Below the pieces are notes generated by a model. The model was not told where the DNA came from. It saw only the letters and a program-made list of their open reading frames with translations, and did no database searches. Position numbers and translations under genes: made by a program. From the NCBI GenBank assembly GCA_934746015.1, contig CAKVEW010000025.1:1-47516 (forward strand): a DNA stretch of 47,516 bases, in the 5' to 3' direction. Shown piece by piece: positions 9,544 to 19,584 of this stretch. This DNA comes from an uncultured Clostridium sp. (GTDB lineage Bacteria > Bacillota > Clostridia > Clostridiales > Clostridiaceae). Position 1 is the first letter of the stretch, and each line of letters opens with the position of its first letter.

Positions 9544-11019
9544 GTGTATAATATGAATCAAAATGAAACTCCACTATTCAATGCTTTAATGGAATATGTA
9601 AATAGAGAAACTCTACCCTTTCATGTACCAGGACACAAAAAAGGAGTTGGAGTTGATAATGAATTTAAAAATTTTATAGGAGAAAATCCTTTTAAAATAG
9701 ATGTTACTGTTTTTAAACTAGTAGATAGCTTACACCATCCTACCGGCCCAATAAAAAAAGCCCAAGAATTAGCTGCTGATGCCTACGGCTCTGATGCTAC
9801 ATTTTTCTCAATTCATGGAACATCTGGTGCAATACAAGCTATGATATTATCAGTTGTAAATGATGGTGATAAAATTATCGTACCAAGAAATGTACATAAA
9901 TCAGTTACTTCTGGCATAATACTTAGCGGTGCATCTCCAGTTTTTATGGAACCAGAAATTGATAAAAAATTAGGGATTGCTCATGGTGTTACTCCTGAAA
10001 CTGTTGCTAAAACATTAGAAGATAATCCTGATGCTAAAGCAGTATTAATTATTAATCCTACCTATTATGGAGTTGCTACAGATATAAAGAAAATTGCAGA
10101 TATAGTTCATAGTTATAATATACCTTTAATAGTTGACGAAGCTCATGGACCTCATTTAGCATTTTCAGAAAAACTACCAATGTCAGCACTTGAAGCAGGT
10201 GCAGATATTTGTGCTCAAAGTACTCATAAAATAATTGGTTCATTAACTCAAGGATCTTTATTACATGTTAAAAGTAAATATGTAAATCCTAAAAGAGTTC
10301 AACAAATATTAAATCTATTACATACTACCTCACCATCATATATTTTAATGGCTTCTTTGGATACTGCTAGAAGACAAATTGCATTAGAAGGAAAAGATTT
10401 ACTTGATAAAGCTATTAATCTATGTAAATACACAAGAAATGAAATAAATAAAATTCCTGGATTTTATTGTTTTGGTGAAGAAGTACTTGGAAAACCTGGC
10501 TCATACTCCTTTGATCCTACTAAGCTTACCATTTCATCAAGAGAACTTGGAATTACAGGATTTGAACTAGATATGATTCTTTCTGAAAAATATCATATTC
10601 AAATGGAGCTATCTGACTTCTACAACGTTCTAGCAGTTGGTTCTTTTGGTGATACTAAAGAAGGAATGGATCAGTTGATATCTGCTCTAAAATCTATTTC
10701 TGAAGAATATTATGGTAAAAGAAAGCCAATTCAAGACTTCTTAGATATACCTAATATTCCAAAGAAAATATTAGAGCCAAGAGAAGCCTTCTATAGTGAG
10801 AAAACTTCTATTTCTTTAAAGGAAAGTATAGGAGAAATATCTGGAGAATTCTTATTAGCTTATCCACCTGGTATACCTGTTCTTTGCCCTGGGGAAATAA
10901 TAACAAAAGAAGTGGTAGACTATGTTCATGATTTAAAAAGAGCTAATTTATATGTTCAAGGAACAGAAGATTCAACTGTAGAAAATATAAAAATAGTAAA
11001 AAATAAGGGTGCTGTATAA
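9544..11019 (+). CDS. Orn/Lys/Arg decarboxylase-family PLP enzyme
   Basis: 491 aa. The large domain has the fold-type I PLP site: HGTSGAIQA near residue 95, IVDEAHGPH near 198, and the Schiff-base lysine in STHKIIGSLTQ near 228. The C-terminal domain includes the LLAYPPGIPVLCPGE segment typical of this family. Relatives of this size (SpeA-like, Bacillus YaaO/SpeA type) decarboxylate arginine or lysine and feed polyamine synthesis, but substrate cannot be set by eye. The GTG at 9544 is preferred because GAGGGTG lies six bases upstream; an ATG at 9553 is the alternative. It is the only plus-strand gene in the first 29 kb and has its own promoter. It converges on the VanY gene with a shared terminator. 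Confidence 0.88.
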   Translation: MYNMNQNETPLFNALMEYVNRETLPFHVPGHKKGVGVDNEFKNFIGENPFKIDVTVFKLVDSLHHPTGPIKKAQELAADAYGSDATFFSIHGTSGAIQAMILSVVNDGDKIIVPRNVHKSVTSGIILSGASPVFMEPEIDKKLGIAHGVTPETVAKTLEDNPDAKAVLIINPTYYGVATDIKKIADIVHSYNIPLIVDEAHGPHLAFSEKLPMSALEAGADICAQSTHKIIGSLTQGSLLHVKSKYVNPKRVQQILNLLHTTSPSYILMASLDTARRQIALEGKDLLDKAINLCKYTRNEINKIPGFYCFGEEVLGKPGSYSFDPTKLTISSRELGITGFELDMILSEKYHIQMELSDFYNVLAVGSFGDTKEGMDQLISALKSISEEYYGKRKPIQDFLDIPNIPKKILEPREAFYSEKTSISLKESIGEISGEFLLAYPPGIPVLCPGEIITKEVVDYVHDLKRANLYVQGTEDSTVENIKIVKNKGAV

Positions 11020-11034
11020 ACAGCTCCCTTATTT
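11001..11034. terminator. Bidirectional terminator between convergent genes
   Basis: A 14-bp stem with one mismatch (11001-11014 with 11021-11034), A-rich on the left and T-rich on the right. It contains the stop codon of the plus-strand gene and touches the stop of the minus-strand gene, so it can serve both. Confidence 0.8.
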
Positions 11035-12158
11035 TATAATCCTAAATATTCTTCTAATGTTAAATCACTATTTTCAAAATTTTTGCTATGCTCAGTTCCA
11101 ATATATCTAAAATGCCAAGATTCATGCATATATCCTGTAACCCATTCTTTACCTTCTGGATATCTTAAAATAAATCCATATTTTGTACAATTTTTCTTAA
11201 GCCATTCTGCTTCTTCAGTATATTTAAAGTTTTCCTCTGCCCAAAGCGATCTATCTACACCACCTATATCAAAAGCTAGTCCAGTTTGATGCTCACTAAA
11301 ACCTGGCTTTGCAGAAAATGTATCTGTAGGATCTTGTCCATAATTTGCTACATAATTATTATAAAGTCTATTTTGACTCCAATAACTTCTATAGGTTGAA
11401 AAAGCATTTAAATATATGCCTTCTTCAGCTGCATCAGCCTTCATATTTTCAAAGGCTGTTCTTGCATCTTTACTCTCCCCTGGAAGATAAGTATCTGGCA
11501 ATCCGTACTCTTTGTTAACAATTAATATTCCATTTATAACTTTAGGTTCTCTTAAACTGGCATTTTCATTAGATTTTTCTTCATAGGTTTCATTTATTCT
11601 TCTAGCATTAGCAGTTTTCTTCGTTTCATCTATATATTGACTCAATTCATCTAGCTTTTCCTTAGCCAATTTATATTTTTTATCCTTAAATAAATCACTA
11701 AAGTCACTCATATATTTATTAACTTCTTCTTTTTCACTATCAATAAAATTATTAAGGTCTTTATCATTAATATTATTAGAGTATTCTTCTAATTCTCTTT
11801 CATTCATAGCACTTAAATCATTAATTTTTGATTTTAATTCTAAAATTTGATTTTCTACTTCATTGGTAAATTTATTAGATAATTTACTTTCAATACTTTT
11901 AATTAATTCATCAACTTCATTTAAGTTCTCTTCATTACCATATATATTCGAGTAACTAATCTTCAAATTTTTAAAATCATTTATATACTCTAAATTTTCA
12001 TTAAAAATTTCACTAGCTTTTACTTCTTTTCTAATTAATGAAAAATATTTAAACTTTATTGGTATATATATAAAAGCCCATAAAATGACTAAAAATATAA
12101 CTGCTCTTATAAAATTAAATCTTGATTTTCTTCTAGTTTTCTTCATTTTTTGTCTCAA
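11034..12158 (-). CDS. Membrane-anchored D-alanyl-D-alanine carboxypeptidase (VanY, M15B)
   Basis: 374 aa. One membrane segment near residues 16-34 follows a basic start, so the rest lies outside the cell. Residues 50-190 are Glu/Lys-rich helices, probably a coiled-coil stalk. The C-terminal VanY domain carries the zinc-site motifs SEHQTGLAFD (288-297, His290 and Asp297) and ESWHFRY (346-352). Such enzymes trim the terminal D-Ala from peptidoglycan stem peptides. There is no van cluster nearby, so this is ordinary wall turnover rather than glycopeptide resistance. The TTG at 12158 is preferred, because GGAGGT sits six bases upstream while the ATG four codons later is too far from it. Confidence 0.88.
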   Translation of the reverse strand: MRQKMKKTRRKSRFNFIRAVIFLVILWAFIYIPIKFKYFSLIRKEVKASEIFNENLEYINDFKNLKISYSNIYGNEENLNEVDELIKSIESKLSNKFTNEVENQILELKSKINDLSAMNERELEEYSNNINDKDLNNFIDSEKEEVNKYMSDFSDLFKDKKYKLAKEKLDELSQYIDETKKTANARRINETYEEKSNENASLREPKVINGILIVNKEYGLPDTYLPGESKDARTAFENMKADAAEEGIYLNAFSTYRSYWSQNRLYNNYVANYGQDPTDTFSAKPGFSEHQTGLAFDIGGVDRSLWAEENFKYTEEAEWLKKNCTKYGFILRYPEGKEWVTGYMHESWHFRYIGTEHSKNFENSDLTLEEYLGL

Positions 12159-12203
12159 CTTTAAACCTCCAGTTATATACTTCTAAATATATTTTCCATT
12201 TTC

Positions 12204-13229
12204 TTACCCTTTTAGAAGCATTTTAAGATTTTCTCTTAAGTTCTTATCTAATGAATATTCACTTAAATAGTGTAGCTTGCTATTTATATCATCATCATTT
12301 TTATCTAATGCAAAGTAAGTTACTGCAGCATCTATACTTAGTACATCATCAATTTTATTTAATGTTATAACCTTTGGATCGTTTTCTTCTAACATCATTA
12401 TTTCTTCTAAATTAATTGTACTCTTATTCATTGCAATAGCCTTTAAAAATTTTAAATGACCTTGAGTAAATTTTTCTGCAGCATTAATTAGGTGATTTAA
12501 AGTTCTATATGCATATTCTATTTCTCCATTTTTAACAAAACTCTTATAAAAATGTTGTATTAATCCAATTACTTGGTTATTACCTTTTATTTGAGACATA
12601 AATCCTAATATTGTAATTTTATTTTCATCATTGAAAGCCATTAAGTTATTCATTATCCAACTTACTATTTCATCAGTTTCAACACCTTCACTTGCTAACT
12701 TACATAATAAATTTGTAGCTTTCAAATTTAATTTAGTATTTTTTTGAGATAATCTTTCTAAAACAGGCACTGCATCTTTTTTAAAACTATATATTATCAT
12801 CAAAATTGAATTTTCAACTGCTACTGTCCATTCTTGATCATCTATATACTTATTTATATATCTTGTAGGCCTATGCATCTTTCCATTTAGAAATTTTGGA
12901 ATTTCTTTAATATTTTCTTTTCCAATTTTTTCAGCTGCTTCATAAGCTAAAGTCTTTACATCTTCAAAGTCGTCATATAAGTCTATTATTTTTAATATTT
13001 CACTTGATATAAGCTCATCCAATTCTTCTTGAGTAAGCTTAACTTCTTCTTGAATATTTTCTTCTTTTTCTTCAAATTTGTCTTCTATTTCTATCTCTAA
13101 ATCACTTAAATCGACTCTAATTTCTTTAAAATTATTATCATTATTATTATCTTTTATATTAATACTTTCTCTTAAGTCATCATAATTTCCATTTTGTTTT
13201 ACTTTTTTAAAAAAATTAAAAATCCCCAT
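12204..13229 (-). CDS. Uncharacterised HEAT-like helical repeat protein
   Basis: No family recognised with certainty. 341 aa from the chosen start. A charged, acidic, low-complexity N-terminal third (about residues 20-85) is followed by regular paired helices resembling HEAT/ARM repeats (AYEAAEKIG, PVLERLSQ, LKATNLLCKLA patterns). No signal peptide or membrane helix is seen. The ATG at 13229 is chosen over an in-frame GTG at 13256, because GGAGGT (13237-13242) is placed for the ATG and the GTG would overlap the ribosome site region badly. It overlaps the end of the DUF523 gene by 14 nt, so the pair is co-transcribed. A protein-binding scaffold role is only inference. Confidence 0.65.
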   Translation of the reverse strand: MGIFNFFKKVKQNGNYDDLRESINIKDNNNDNNFKEIRVDLSDLEIEIEDKFEEKEENIQEEVKLTQEELDELISSEILKIIDLYDDFEDVKTLAYEAAEKIGKENIKEIPKFLNGKMHRPTRYINKYIDDQEWTVAVENSILMIIYSFKKDAVPVLERLSQKNTKLNLKATNLLCKLASEGVETDEIVSWIMNNLMAFNDENKITILGFMSQIKGNNQVIGLIQHFYKSFVKNGEIEYAYRTLNHLINAAEKFTQGHLKFLKAIAMNKSTINLEEIMMLEENDPKVITLNKIDDVLSIDAAVTYFALDKNDDDINSKLHYLSEYSLDKNLRENLKMLLKG

Positions 13230-13680
13230 TTTTTCTACCTCCAAAGTCAAGTTCACTTATAACATCTATTCCATTCTCTTCCAAAATGGTAGCAGTTACC
13301 CCTTTTCCATATACCTTTTTACCAGTAAAACTACCATCATAAATATAGTTCACTCCACAAGAAGGGCTACCTTCCTTTAATATTGCAGTTTTTACATTAC
13401 TTAACTTTGCTATATGTAAAGTTTCCATGGCACCCTTAATAAAGGCTTCAGTTACATCTTTATCTTCCTTAGTAATAACCTTATCACTTTCATAAATTAC
13501 GCCCTTTGCTGTACCCTTTATTTCAGCAGGCCTTCTAGGTGTTGAAAGTCCTCCTAATTGCTCTGGGCAAACTAGAATTGCTTTTCCTTCTTCTAAAAGC
13601 TTTAAACAATTTTCGTCTTGATTATTACTACCACTATATTTACAATTAACACCACATAAGCAACTACTAATTAGATACAT
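13216..13680 (-). CDS. DUF523 family protein
   Basis: 154 aa, full length for the family. It has the cysteine-rich N-terminus (SSCLCGVNCKYSG), the ILVCPEQLGGL block, and the LKEGSPSCGVNYIYDG block. The conserved Cys residues suggest metal or Fe-S binding, but I know of no established biochemical function; in other bacteria DUF523 is sometimes fused to DUF1722. The ATG at 13680 follows GAGGTG. It overlaps the next gene by 14 nt, making a two-gene unit that begins after the mutS2 terminator. Confidence 0.87.
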   Translation of the reverse strand: MYLISSCLCGVNCKYSGSNNQDENCLKLLEEGKAILVCPEQLGGLSTPRRPAEIKGTAKGVIYESDKVITKEDKDVTEAFIKGAMETLHIAKLSNVKTAILKEGSPSCGVNYIYDGSFTGKKVYGKGVTATILEENGIDVISELDFGGRKNGDF

Positions 13681-13710
13681 ATTGACACCTCTTTTTGTAC
13701 ATTATTATAC

Positions 13711-13741
13711 CATAAAAAAAGACTCGAAAAAACGAGTCTTT
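13711..13741 (-). terminator. Terminator of the zapA-mutS2 gene run
   Basis: A perfect 9-bp stem (13718-13726 with 13733-13741), then T-rich sequence on the minus strand, 20 nt beyond the mutS2 stop codon. Confidence 0.8.
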
Positions 13742-13761
13742 CTATTTTAATTTTTTTTTAA

Positions 13762-16119
13762 TTATTTAAGTATTACTATAGTAACACCATCTCCACCTTC
13801 ACCATATTCACCAAGTCTATAGTTTTTCACATGTGGATGTCTCTTAAGCATATCATTTATGGTCTTTCTAAGAATACCTGTGCCCTTACCATGGACGATA
13901 GTGACTTCCCCTAAATTAGACATATAAGCTTCATCTAAATACTTATCTGCCTTATAACATGCTTCCTCTGAATCCATCCCTCTTAAATCTATTCTACTGT
14001 CTATAGTTTTTAAGTTTAAATTCAATTCCCTTTTCTTTCTTTCCTTTTTAGTAGATGTATTTTTTACTTTTCTTAAATCCTTAAGCTTAACATTTATTTT
14101 CATTATACCAGCTTCTACTTGAACATCTCCTTTAGAATCAGGCATTGAAATAATAATTACATTTTGATTTAGTGATGGTAAATAAGCATCCATTCCTAAT
14201 GTCACTTTATCTATTACTTCTCCATTATTTTCTCTTTCTTTAATTAATGAAGCTTCCTTATTTTCTAAACTATCTTTAAGTTTTTTTCTTTCTTCTTCAA
14301 GCCTTGCTCTTCCACCTTGAGCTATTCCTAACTTTTCTAATTCTCTCATAGCTTTTAATATTTCGTCTGCTTCATCCTTTGCTTTAGAAATAATATTTTT
14401 AGCTTCATATCTTGCTTCACTATAAGCTTTATCTCTTATTTCATCTAATCTCTTAAGCTTTTCATCATATTTCTTTTTTAATTCATCAGCTTCATTTTTT
14501 AACTTTTTAGCTTCTCTTGCATCTCTATTGGCTAAAATACTTTTTTCTTGTAAGTCTCTAATTAAGTCTTCAAATTGTAGATTTTCTGAAGATATATTTT
14601 TTCTAGCTTTAGATATTACATCTTCCCTTAGTCCTAACCTTTTTGATATTTCAAAAGCATTAGATTTACCTGGAATACCTATTAATAATCTATAAGTTGG
14701 TTTTAGAGTTTCAACATCAAATTCTACAGATGCATTTTCTATCCCTGAAGTTCTTAATGCATATCCTTTTAATTCACTATAGTGAGTTGTTGCTATTATT
14801 CTAGCTCCCTGTTCTCTTAATGTTTCTAGTATAGAAATAGCTAGTGCAGCACCTTCTGTAGGGTCAGTTCCAGAACCAATTTCATCAAATAGAACTAAAG
14901 AGTTCTCATCTGCACTTTCCATTATCTTTACAATACTTGTCATATGAGAAGAAAATGTTGATAGTGATTGCTCTATACTTTGTTCGTCTCCTATATCAGC
15001 AAAGATACTTTTGAAAAAACTTATGCTAGAATTATCCCTTGCCGGAATTAATAACCCACTTAAGGCCATTAAATGTAGTAATCCTACTGATTTTAAAGTA
15101 ACAGTTTTACCACCTGTATTAGGACCTGTTATCATTAAAGTACTAAATTCCTTACCTAGATAGATATCTGAAGGAACTACAACTTTAGGATCTATAAGAG
15201 GATGTCTGCCTTGAATTATATCAAAACTTTTATCTTCATTTACATCTGGACATATTGCATTTAAACTTGATCCATATTTTCCTTTTGCAAAAATAAAATC
15301 CAATTCTGTTAGAATATTAAAATTGCTTTCAACAGTATCTATTACATCATAAACTCTATTAGATAAATCCATTAATATTCTTTCAATTTCTGCTTTTTCT
15401 TTAAGCTTAAGTTCTTTTATTTCATTATTTAAATTCACAAGACTCATTGGCTCTATAAAAAGAGTAGCCCCTGTAGAGCTTTGATCATGCACAAGACCTG
15501 GAACTGAACTCTTATACTCAGCCTTAACTGGTAATACATATCTATCCCCTCTCATAGTATATAGAGAATCCTGAAGATATTTAGCATTTGATCTAACTAT
15601 TGAATTTATTTTATCTCTTACAGAGGAATTCTTTTCTTTTAAATTTCTTCTAATTGAACTTAAGGTGCTACTTGCTTTGTCGCTAATTTCATCTTCTGAT
15701 ATTATAGATAATTCAATAATATCTTCTAATTTCTTTATAGGTGTTAGAATATAAGCAAGATCTTCTAAAATTAAATGAGGTGTCTCATCCTCTCTTCTTG
15801 ATATATAATCCTTAAATTTTCTTGAACATTTAAGCATACCACCTATTTTTAATAGTTGCCCAGTAGATAATATTCCACCTTTTTTTGCCCTTTCCACACC
15901 TTCCTTTACATCATGTAATCCTTCAAAAGGAGGATTTCCTTTTGTAATTAAAAGGTCCAATGCTTCATCTGTTTCTTTTAATTTTTTTCTCACTTCATAA
16001 ATTGTTTCATAAGGTTCCAATTTATCAATGATTTCTTTACTGCTAGTAGTAATAGCATATTCTTTTAATCTATCTTTAATTTTATTAAATTCTAATACTT
16101 TAAGAGTTCTTTCTTGCAT
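13762..16119 (-). CDS. mutS2: MutS2 family ATPase with Smr endonuclease domain
   Basis: 785 aa, full length. It has MutS core helices, Walker A GPNTGGKT at 332-339, Walker B with LFDEIGSGTDP, a long charged coiled coil at about 510-640, and a C-terminal Smr domain (about 712-785) starting with IDLRG and including HGKGTGILR. MutS2 lacks the mismatch-recognition domain. It is linked to suppression of recombination and, in Firmicutes (as RqcU), to splitting collided ribosomes for rescue. The ATG at 16119 has AGGAGA upstream. It is last in a minus-strand run with a small membrane protein and the U32 peptidase, a common clostridial arrangement. Confidence 0.95.
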   Translation of the reverse strand: MQERTLKVLEFNKIKDRLKEYAITTSSKEIIDKLEPYETIYEVRKKLKETDEALDLLITKGNPPFEGLHDVKEGVERAKKGGILSTGQLLKIGGMLKCSRKFKDYISRREDETPHLILEDLAYILTPIKKLEDIIELSIISEDEISDKASSTLSSIRRNLKEKNSSVRDKINSIVRSNAKYLQDSLYTMRGDRYVLPVKAEYKSSVPGLVHDQSSTGATLFIEPMSLVNLNNEIKELKLKEKAEIERILMDLSNRVYDVIDTVESNFNILTELDFIFAKGKYGSSLNAICPDVNEDKSFDIIQGRHPLIDPKVVVPSDIYLGKEFSTLMITGPNTGGKTVTLKSVGLLHLMALSGLLIPARDNSSISFFKSIFADIGDEQSIEQSLSTFSSHMTSIVKIMESADENSLVLFDEIGSGTDPTEGAALAISILETLREQGARIIATTHYSELKGYALRTSGIENASVEFDVETLKPTYRLLIGIPGKSNAFEISKRLGLREDVISKARKNISSENLQFEDLIRDLQEKSILANRDAREAKKLKNEADELKKKYDEKLKRLDEIRDKAYSEARYEAKNIISKAKDEADEILKAMRELEKLGIAQGGRARLEEERKKLKDSLENKEASLIKERENNGEVIDKVTLGMDAYLPSLNQNVIIISMPDSKGDVQVEAGIMKINVKLKDLRKVKNTSTKKERKKRELNLNLKTIDSRIDLRGMDSEEACYKADKYLDEAYMSNLGEVTIVHGKGTGILRKTINDMLKRHPHVKNYRLGEYGEGGDGVTIVILK

Positions 16120-16134
16120 ATTCTCTCCTTTTTA

Positions 16135-16491
16135 TTATTTACTAGTTTTACTAAGTAAATTACTAATAAGTTTATTAAAACAGTTATAATTATAAATTCC
16201 CAATATAATACCAATAAAGCTATATAAAATAGTTAAAGACAAAAATGTATTTAATACTATTTTATTATTAGCATCAATAAATATAGCTAAAAAACATAGT
16301 GTAATACCTATAGAAACTATAAAAATTTGTTTTTTCCATAGTTTATTTAGAGAAGTAATATACTCTCTTCTATATATCTTTCCTAAATCTATTATTGACT
16401 TATGGTATTTATATTTCCTTGTTAAAAATATAAATATAAAATTTAATAAAGCAGTTACTATAATTAAAATAACACTTATAAATAACTTCAT
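16135..16491 (-). CDS. Small membrane protein of unknown function
   Basis: Not recognised. 118 aa with about four hydrophobic segments: residues 2-23, a pair around 52-70 and 78-100, and no signal-peptide cleavage site. A basic loop (RKYKYHKS, RREY) follows the first segment. It lies 4 nt after the U32 peptidase stop and 15 nt before mutS2, so it is most likely translated from the same mRNA. Lys/Arg placement suggests an inner-membrane protein. No function can be inferred from this context. Confidence 0.65.
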   Translation of the reverse strand: MKLFISVILIIVTALLNFIFIFLTRKYKYHKSIIDLGKIYRREYITSLNKLWKKQIFIVSIGITLCFLAIFIDANNKIVLNTFLSLTILYSFIGIILGIYNYNCFNKLISNLLSKTSK

Positions 16492-16495
16492 AATT

Positions 16496-18847
16496 CTACT
16501 CTATTCCTCTTCTATAATGACCTTTAGTATATTCATTAGAATTCTTTATTTCTTCTCCATTTATCATTCTTAAAACCTTTTTAACTTCATTATAGCTTTC
16601 ATCTCTAAATTCAACTCTAAATGAATTAACACCAAGACTTATTAAATCATCTTTTTCTTCTATAAGGTTTATTGGTTTTGGATTTAATATATAGCTTCTA
16701 CAAAATATATCTGTCATAACTCTAAACTTTTCATTCATTCTATCTACTAAAGTAAACTTATCTCTAGAGCAAGCTACATTACACTCCTTGCAAGAAGACT
16801 TTTCTCCAAATGTGCTTCCAATAGGACAATATTCACTTATCATAAGCTCAGTTTTTCCATAAATAATACCTTGAACATTTCCAATATTATTTTTTAGTAA
16901 ATCTTTAATTTCTTTTCTATTTAGTTCAAGACTAAGGGTTGGAATAGATAATTCTTTTTGATAGAAGTTCAGAGCTTCTGAATTTATTATATTAAGCTTA
17001 TAATCCCCTATAATAATAAGCTCCCTTTGATACTTCCTTATAATACCAACATTAACTGTAACTATTCCTTTTATATATTCTTTAACTTTTTCAATTATAT
17101 TAACAACATTGTTAAATTCACTTTTTATTATATTCGGTACCTTTAGATATATGTTTAAGCCTTCAATTTTAGCTATTTCAACTATATCATTAATTTTCAA
17201 AGAATCTTTATCTCTGTTAAAGATATCTACAGCAATATCTTTTATACCTGCATCTATAAGAGCTTTTAATTGTTCTTTAGTTACGCATTGATACAATAAT
17301 TGTAAGTCTATAGATTTATTAACTTTTTCATTATTTTTTATATTTTTTTCTGGTCTTCTTCTTCTAAAAGATTTAGTTATAGCTTTTTGAATACCTTCTA
17401 AAGCTTCTCTTCTTAGACTATTTAAATCACTTACCTTTAAAAATCCATCTTCAAAATCAGTAAACTCTACTTCCTCAATCTTAAAAACACTTTCAGAAGA
17501 TTTAATTAATGACTCAATTATTCTATCCTTACTTAAAGGTCTTTTTTCTGCTCTTTCTACTTTTTCCCCTAAAAATACGTATTCACTACCTTCGTAATTA
17601 ATAATTAGCTTTATATGCTCAGATACTTTAAAGTTAACTTTTGCTTTAAGATTAATCTTTCTATTATAAGGTTTTAAAGAATCTTCTAGTGACTCAAAAA
17701 GTACCTTGTCTGAAGATTTAAAAATTTCGTCCCCAACTTTATATGCACTTGGGAATATCTTAACTTTTTCCCCTCTACTAGCTTCTTTAACTTCTTTTCC
17801 ATTTTTTATTATCTTATTAATATTATATCCAGTTTCTCTAAATCTGAAGCCATCACCTATATTGATATTCTCTTTTAATAGTATTTCACCATTCTTTTCA
17901 ATTCTACCTAGAGGTAAGCCAGTATTTCTTGGATTATTAAAGCTCATCATATCCTTACCTAAGTTTTTGTGTAAATAAGCTGTTGAGAAGCCTCCTCTAT
18001 TAAATAATTGTAACAGTTCTCTCTTACCTTTAGAAACATTATATTCTGTTCTAAATAACTCTTTTTCAACTGCTTTTTTATAATTATCAACTACACCAGC
18101 TACATATTCTGGCCTTTTCATTCTACCTTCAATTTTTAAAGAATATGCACCTGAATCTATAATATCTCCAATGCTTTCAATAGTACATGTGTCCTTAGGA
18201 CTTAATAAATACGCTTTCTTTTCGCCTAAATTTTCTCCTTTAAGAGTATATTCCATTCTACAAGGCTGAGCACATCTCCCCCTATTTCCACTTCTTCCAC
18301 CTATCATAGAGCTCATAAGACACTGTCCTGAATAAGATACACATAAGGCTCCGTGTACAAATATTTCTGTTTCTATTCCTAAATCTTTAGAAATATATTT
18401 AATTTCCTCCAAAGATAATTCTCTAGACAAAACTATTCTATGAAATCCTTTTTCCTTGAAAAATAAGGCACCTTCTCCATTATGTATTGTCATTTGAGTA
18501 GATGCATGAATTTCAAAATCAGGATAGTCTTCTTTTACTCTTTTAAAGAGGCCTAAGTCTTGTATAATTATAGCATCTACTCCTATTTCATATAAAAATC
18601 CAACGTATCTTACTGCTTCTTCAATTTCTTTTTCCTTTAAAATAGTATTTAATGTTACATAAACTTTAGCCCCGTAGCTATGTACATAATCTACTGCTTT
18701 AATCATATTGTCATTATCAAAATTAGAGGCATATGCTCTTGCTGAAAACTTATTACCACCTAAATATATAGCATCTGCCCCCTTATTCATAGCTGCAATA
18801 AGGCTTTCCATGCTCCCAGCTGGAGCTAAAATTTCAACTTTTTTCAT
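16496..18847 (-). CDS. U32 family peptidase/rRNA or tRNA hydroxylation protein
   Basis: 783 aa, the long form with an added C-terminal DUF3656-like part. The N-terminus has APAGSMESLIAAMNKGADAIYLGG and the family signature region HGALCVSYSGQCLMSS followed by GGRSGNRGRCAQPCR (about 165-200), with the conserved cysteines probably binding an Fe-S cluster. A second Cys set (SSCKECNVACSRD) lies near residue 690. Known relatives (RlhA, TrhP) act in RNA hydroxylation, and others were described as collagenase-like peptidases; the RNA role is more likely for this length. It lies downstream of zapA and upstream of mutS2. Confidence 0.88.
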   Translation of the reverse strand: MKKVEILAPAGSMESLIAAMNKGADAIYLGGNKFSARAYASNFDNDNMIKAVDYVHSYGAKVYVTLNTILKEKEIEEAVRYVGFLYEIGVDAIIIQDLGLFKRVKEDYPDFEIHASTQMTIHNGEGALFFKEKGFHRIVLSRELSLEEIKYISKDLGIETEIFVHGALCVSYSGQCLMSSMIGGRSGNRGRCAQPCRMEYTLKGENLGEKKAYLLSPKDTCTIESIGDIIDSGAYSLKIEGRMKRPEYVAGVVDNYKKAVEKELFRTEYNVSKGKRELLQLFNRGGFSTAYLHKNLGKDMMSFNNPRNTGLPLGRIEKNGEILLKENINIGDGFRFRETGYNINKIIKNGKEVKEASRGEKVKIFPSAYKVGDEIFKSSDKVLFESLEDSLKPYNRKINLKAKVNFKVSEHIKLIINYEGSEYVFLGEKVERAEKRPLSKDRIIESLIKSSESVFKIEEVEFTDFEDGFLKVSDLNSLRREALEGIQKAITKSFRRRRPEKNIKNNEKVNKSIDLQLLYQCVTKEQLKALIDAGIKDIAVDIFNRDKDSLKINDIVEIAKIEGLNIYLKVPNIIKSEFNNVVNIIEKVKEYIKGIVTVNVGIIRKYQRELIIIGDYKLNIINSEALNFYQKELSIPTLSLELNRKEIKDLLKNNIGNVQGIIYGKTELMISEYCPIGSTFGEKSSCKECNVACSRDKFTLVDRMNEKFRVMTDIFCRSYILNPKPINLIEEKDDLISLGVNSFRVEFRDESYNEVKKVLRMINGEEIKNSNEYTKGHYRRGIE

Positions 18848-18951
18848 TAATACTTCTCCTAAACTTTAGTATAGTAATCTAAAATCTTTAATATTATTAT
18901 ATATATCATAATTTCAAATCTTTTTCTATGGTATAATTATTTTCTTTTAAC

Positions 18952-19584
18952 TTACTTTAAAAGCATGTTTCCCTTCTTTTTTTCTACTGCAAGCTCAATC
19001 TGAGAATCCATTAATTTCTTCTCTAAATCCAATACTTTATATTTTAAATTTTGTAATTGAAATTTACTATCTTTATTCATACTCTTAAGATTGTCCTTTT
19101 GTGATTTAATTTTTTTATAGTCTTCTTCCATTATTCTGTATTCTTCATTTAATTTCATAAATTTTTCTTTATAGTCATCTTCATTTTCTTTAAATGAGTT
19201 ATTGCTTTTTTTAATACTTTCAATTTCTTCTCTAAGTACTAAATTTTCACTCTTTATATCTTCTATTACTTTCTTTAATATTTCAATATTCTCAACATCA
19301 TCTCTTATTTCTTTTAAGCGTTCTTTAAGAGTAGCATTTCTTTCCTCTAAAGAGGTGTTTTTCTTCATTAAGGCTTCTACTTCTTCATCAGCCTTAAATA
19401 ATTCATCTGCTATGTTTAAAGCAACTAATGTTGCACCTGCAGTAGAACTTAACTTTCTATTATTCGCCATAATATTCTTAACTTTTTCATCTACATACTT
19501 AGCTATCTTTGCTAAATATTCTTCACTTTCTCTTCCTTTTAAGTTATAATCCATTCCATTTATATTTATAGTAACTGTACTCAT
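18952..19584 (-). CDS. zapA: Cell division protein ZapA, long coiled-coil form
   Basis: The first 80 residues are a typical ZapA domain (TININGMDYNLKG, then AKYVDEKV and the LVALNIADEL helix). ZapA binds FtsZ and bundles its filaments at the division site. At 210 aa the protein is about twice the usual size: the remaining 130 residues are Glu/Lys-rich heptad-like helix, so a long coiled coil is predicted. The ATG at 19584 is chosen because GAGG lies six bases upstream; the in-frame ATG further up (19602) has no ribosome site. A gap of about 100 nt separates it from the U32 gene downstream. Confidence 0.88.
   Translation of the reverse strand: MSTVTININGMDYNLKGRESEEYLAKIAKYVDEKVKNIMANNRKLSSTAGATLVALNIADELFKADEEVEALMKKNTSLEERNATLKERLKEIRDDVENIEILKKVIEDIKSENLVLREEIESIKKSNNSFKENEDDYKEKFMKLNEEYRIMEEDYKKIKSQKDNLKSMNKDSKFQLQNLKYKVLDLEKKLMDSQIELAVEKKKGNMLLK

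Noticed and set aside
11034..12158. VanY homologue considered as glycopeptide resistance
   Set aside because: No vanH/A/X or VanRS-like genes nearby; single VanY-type carboxypeptidases are common in wall turnover.
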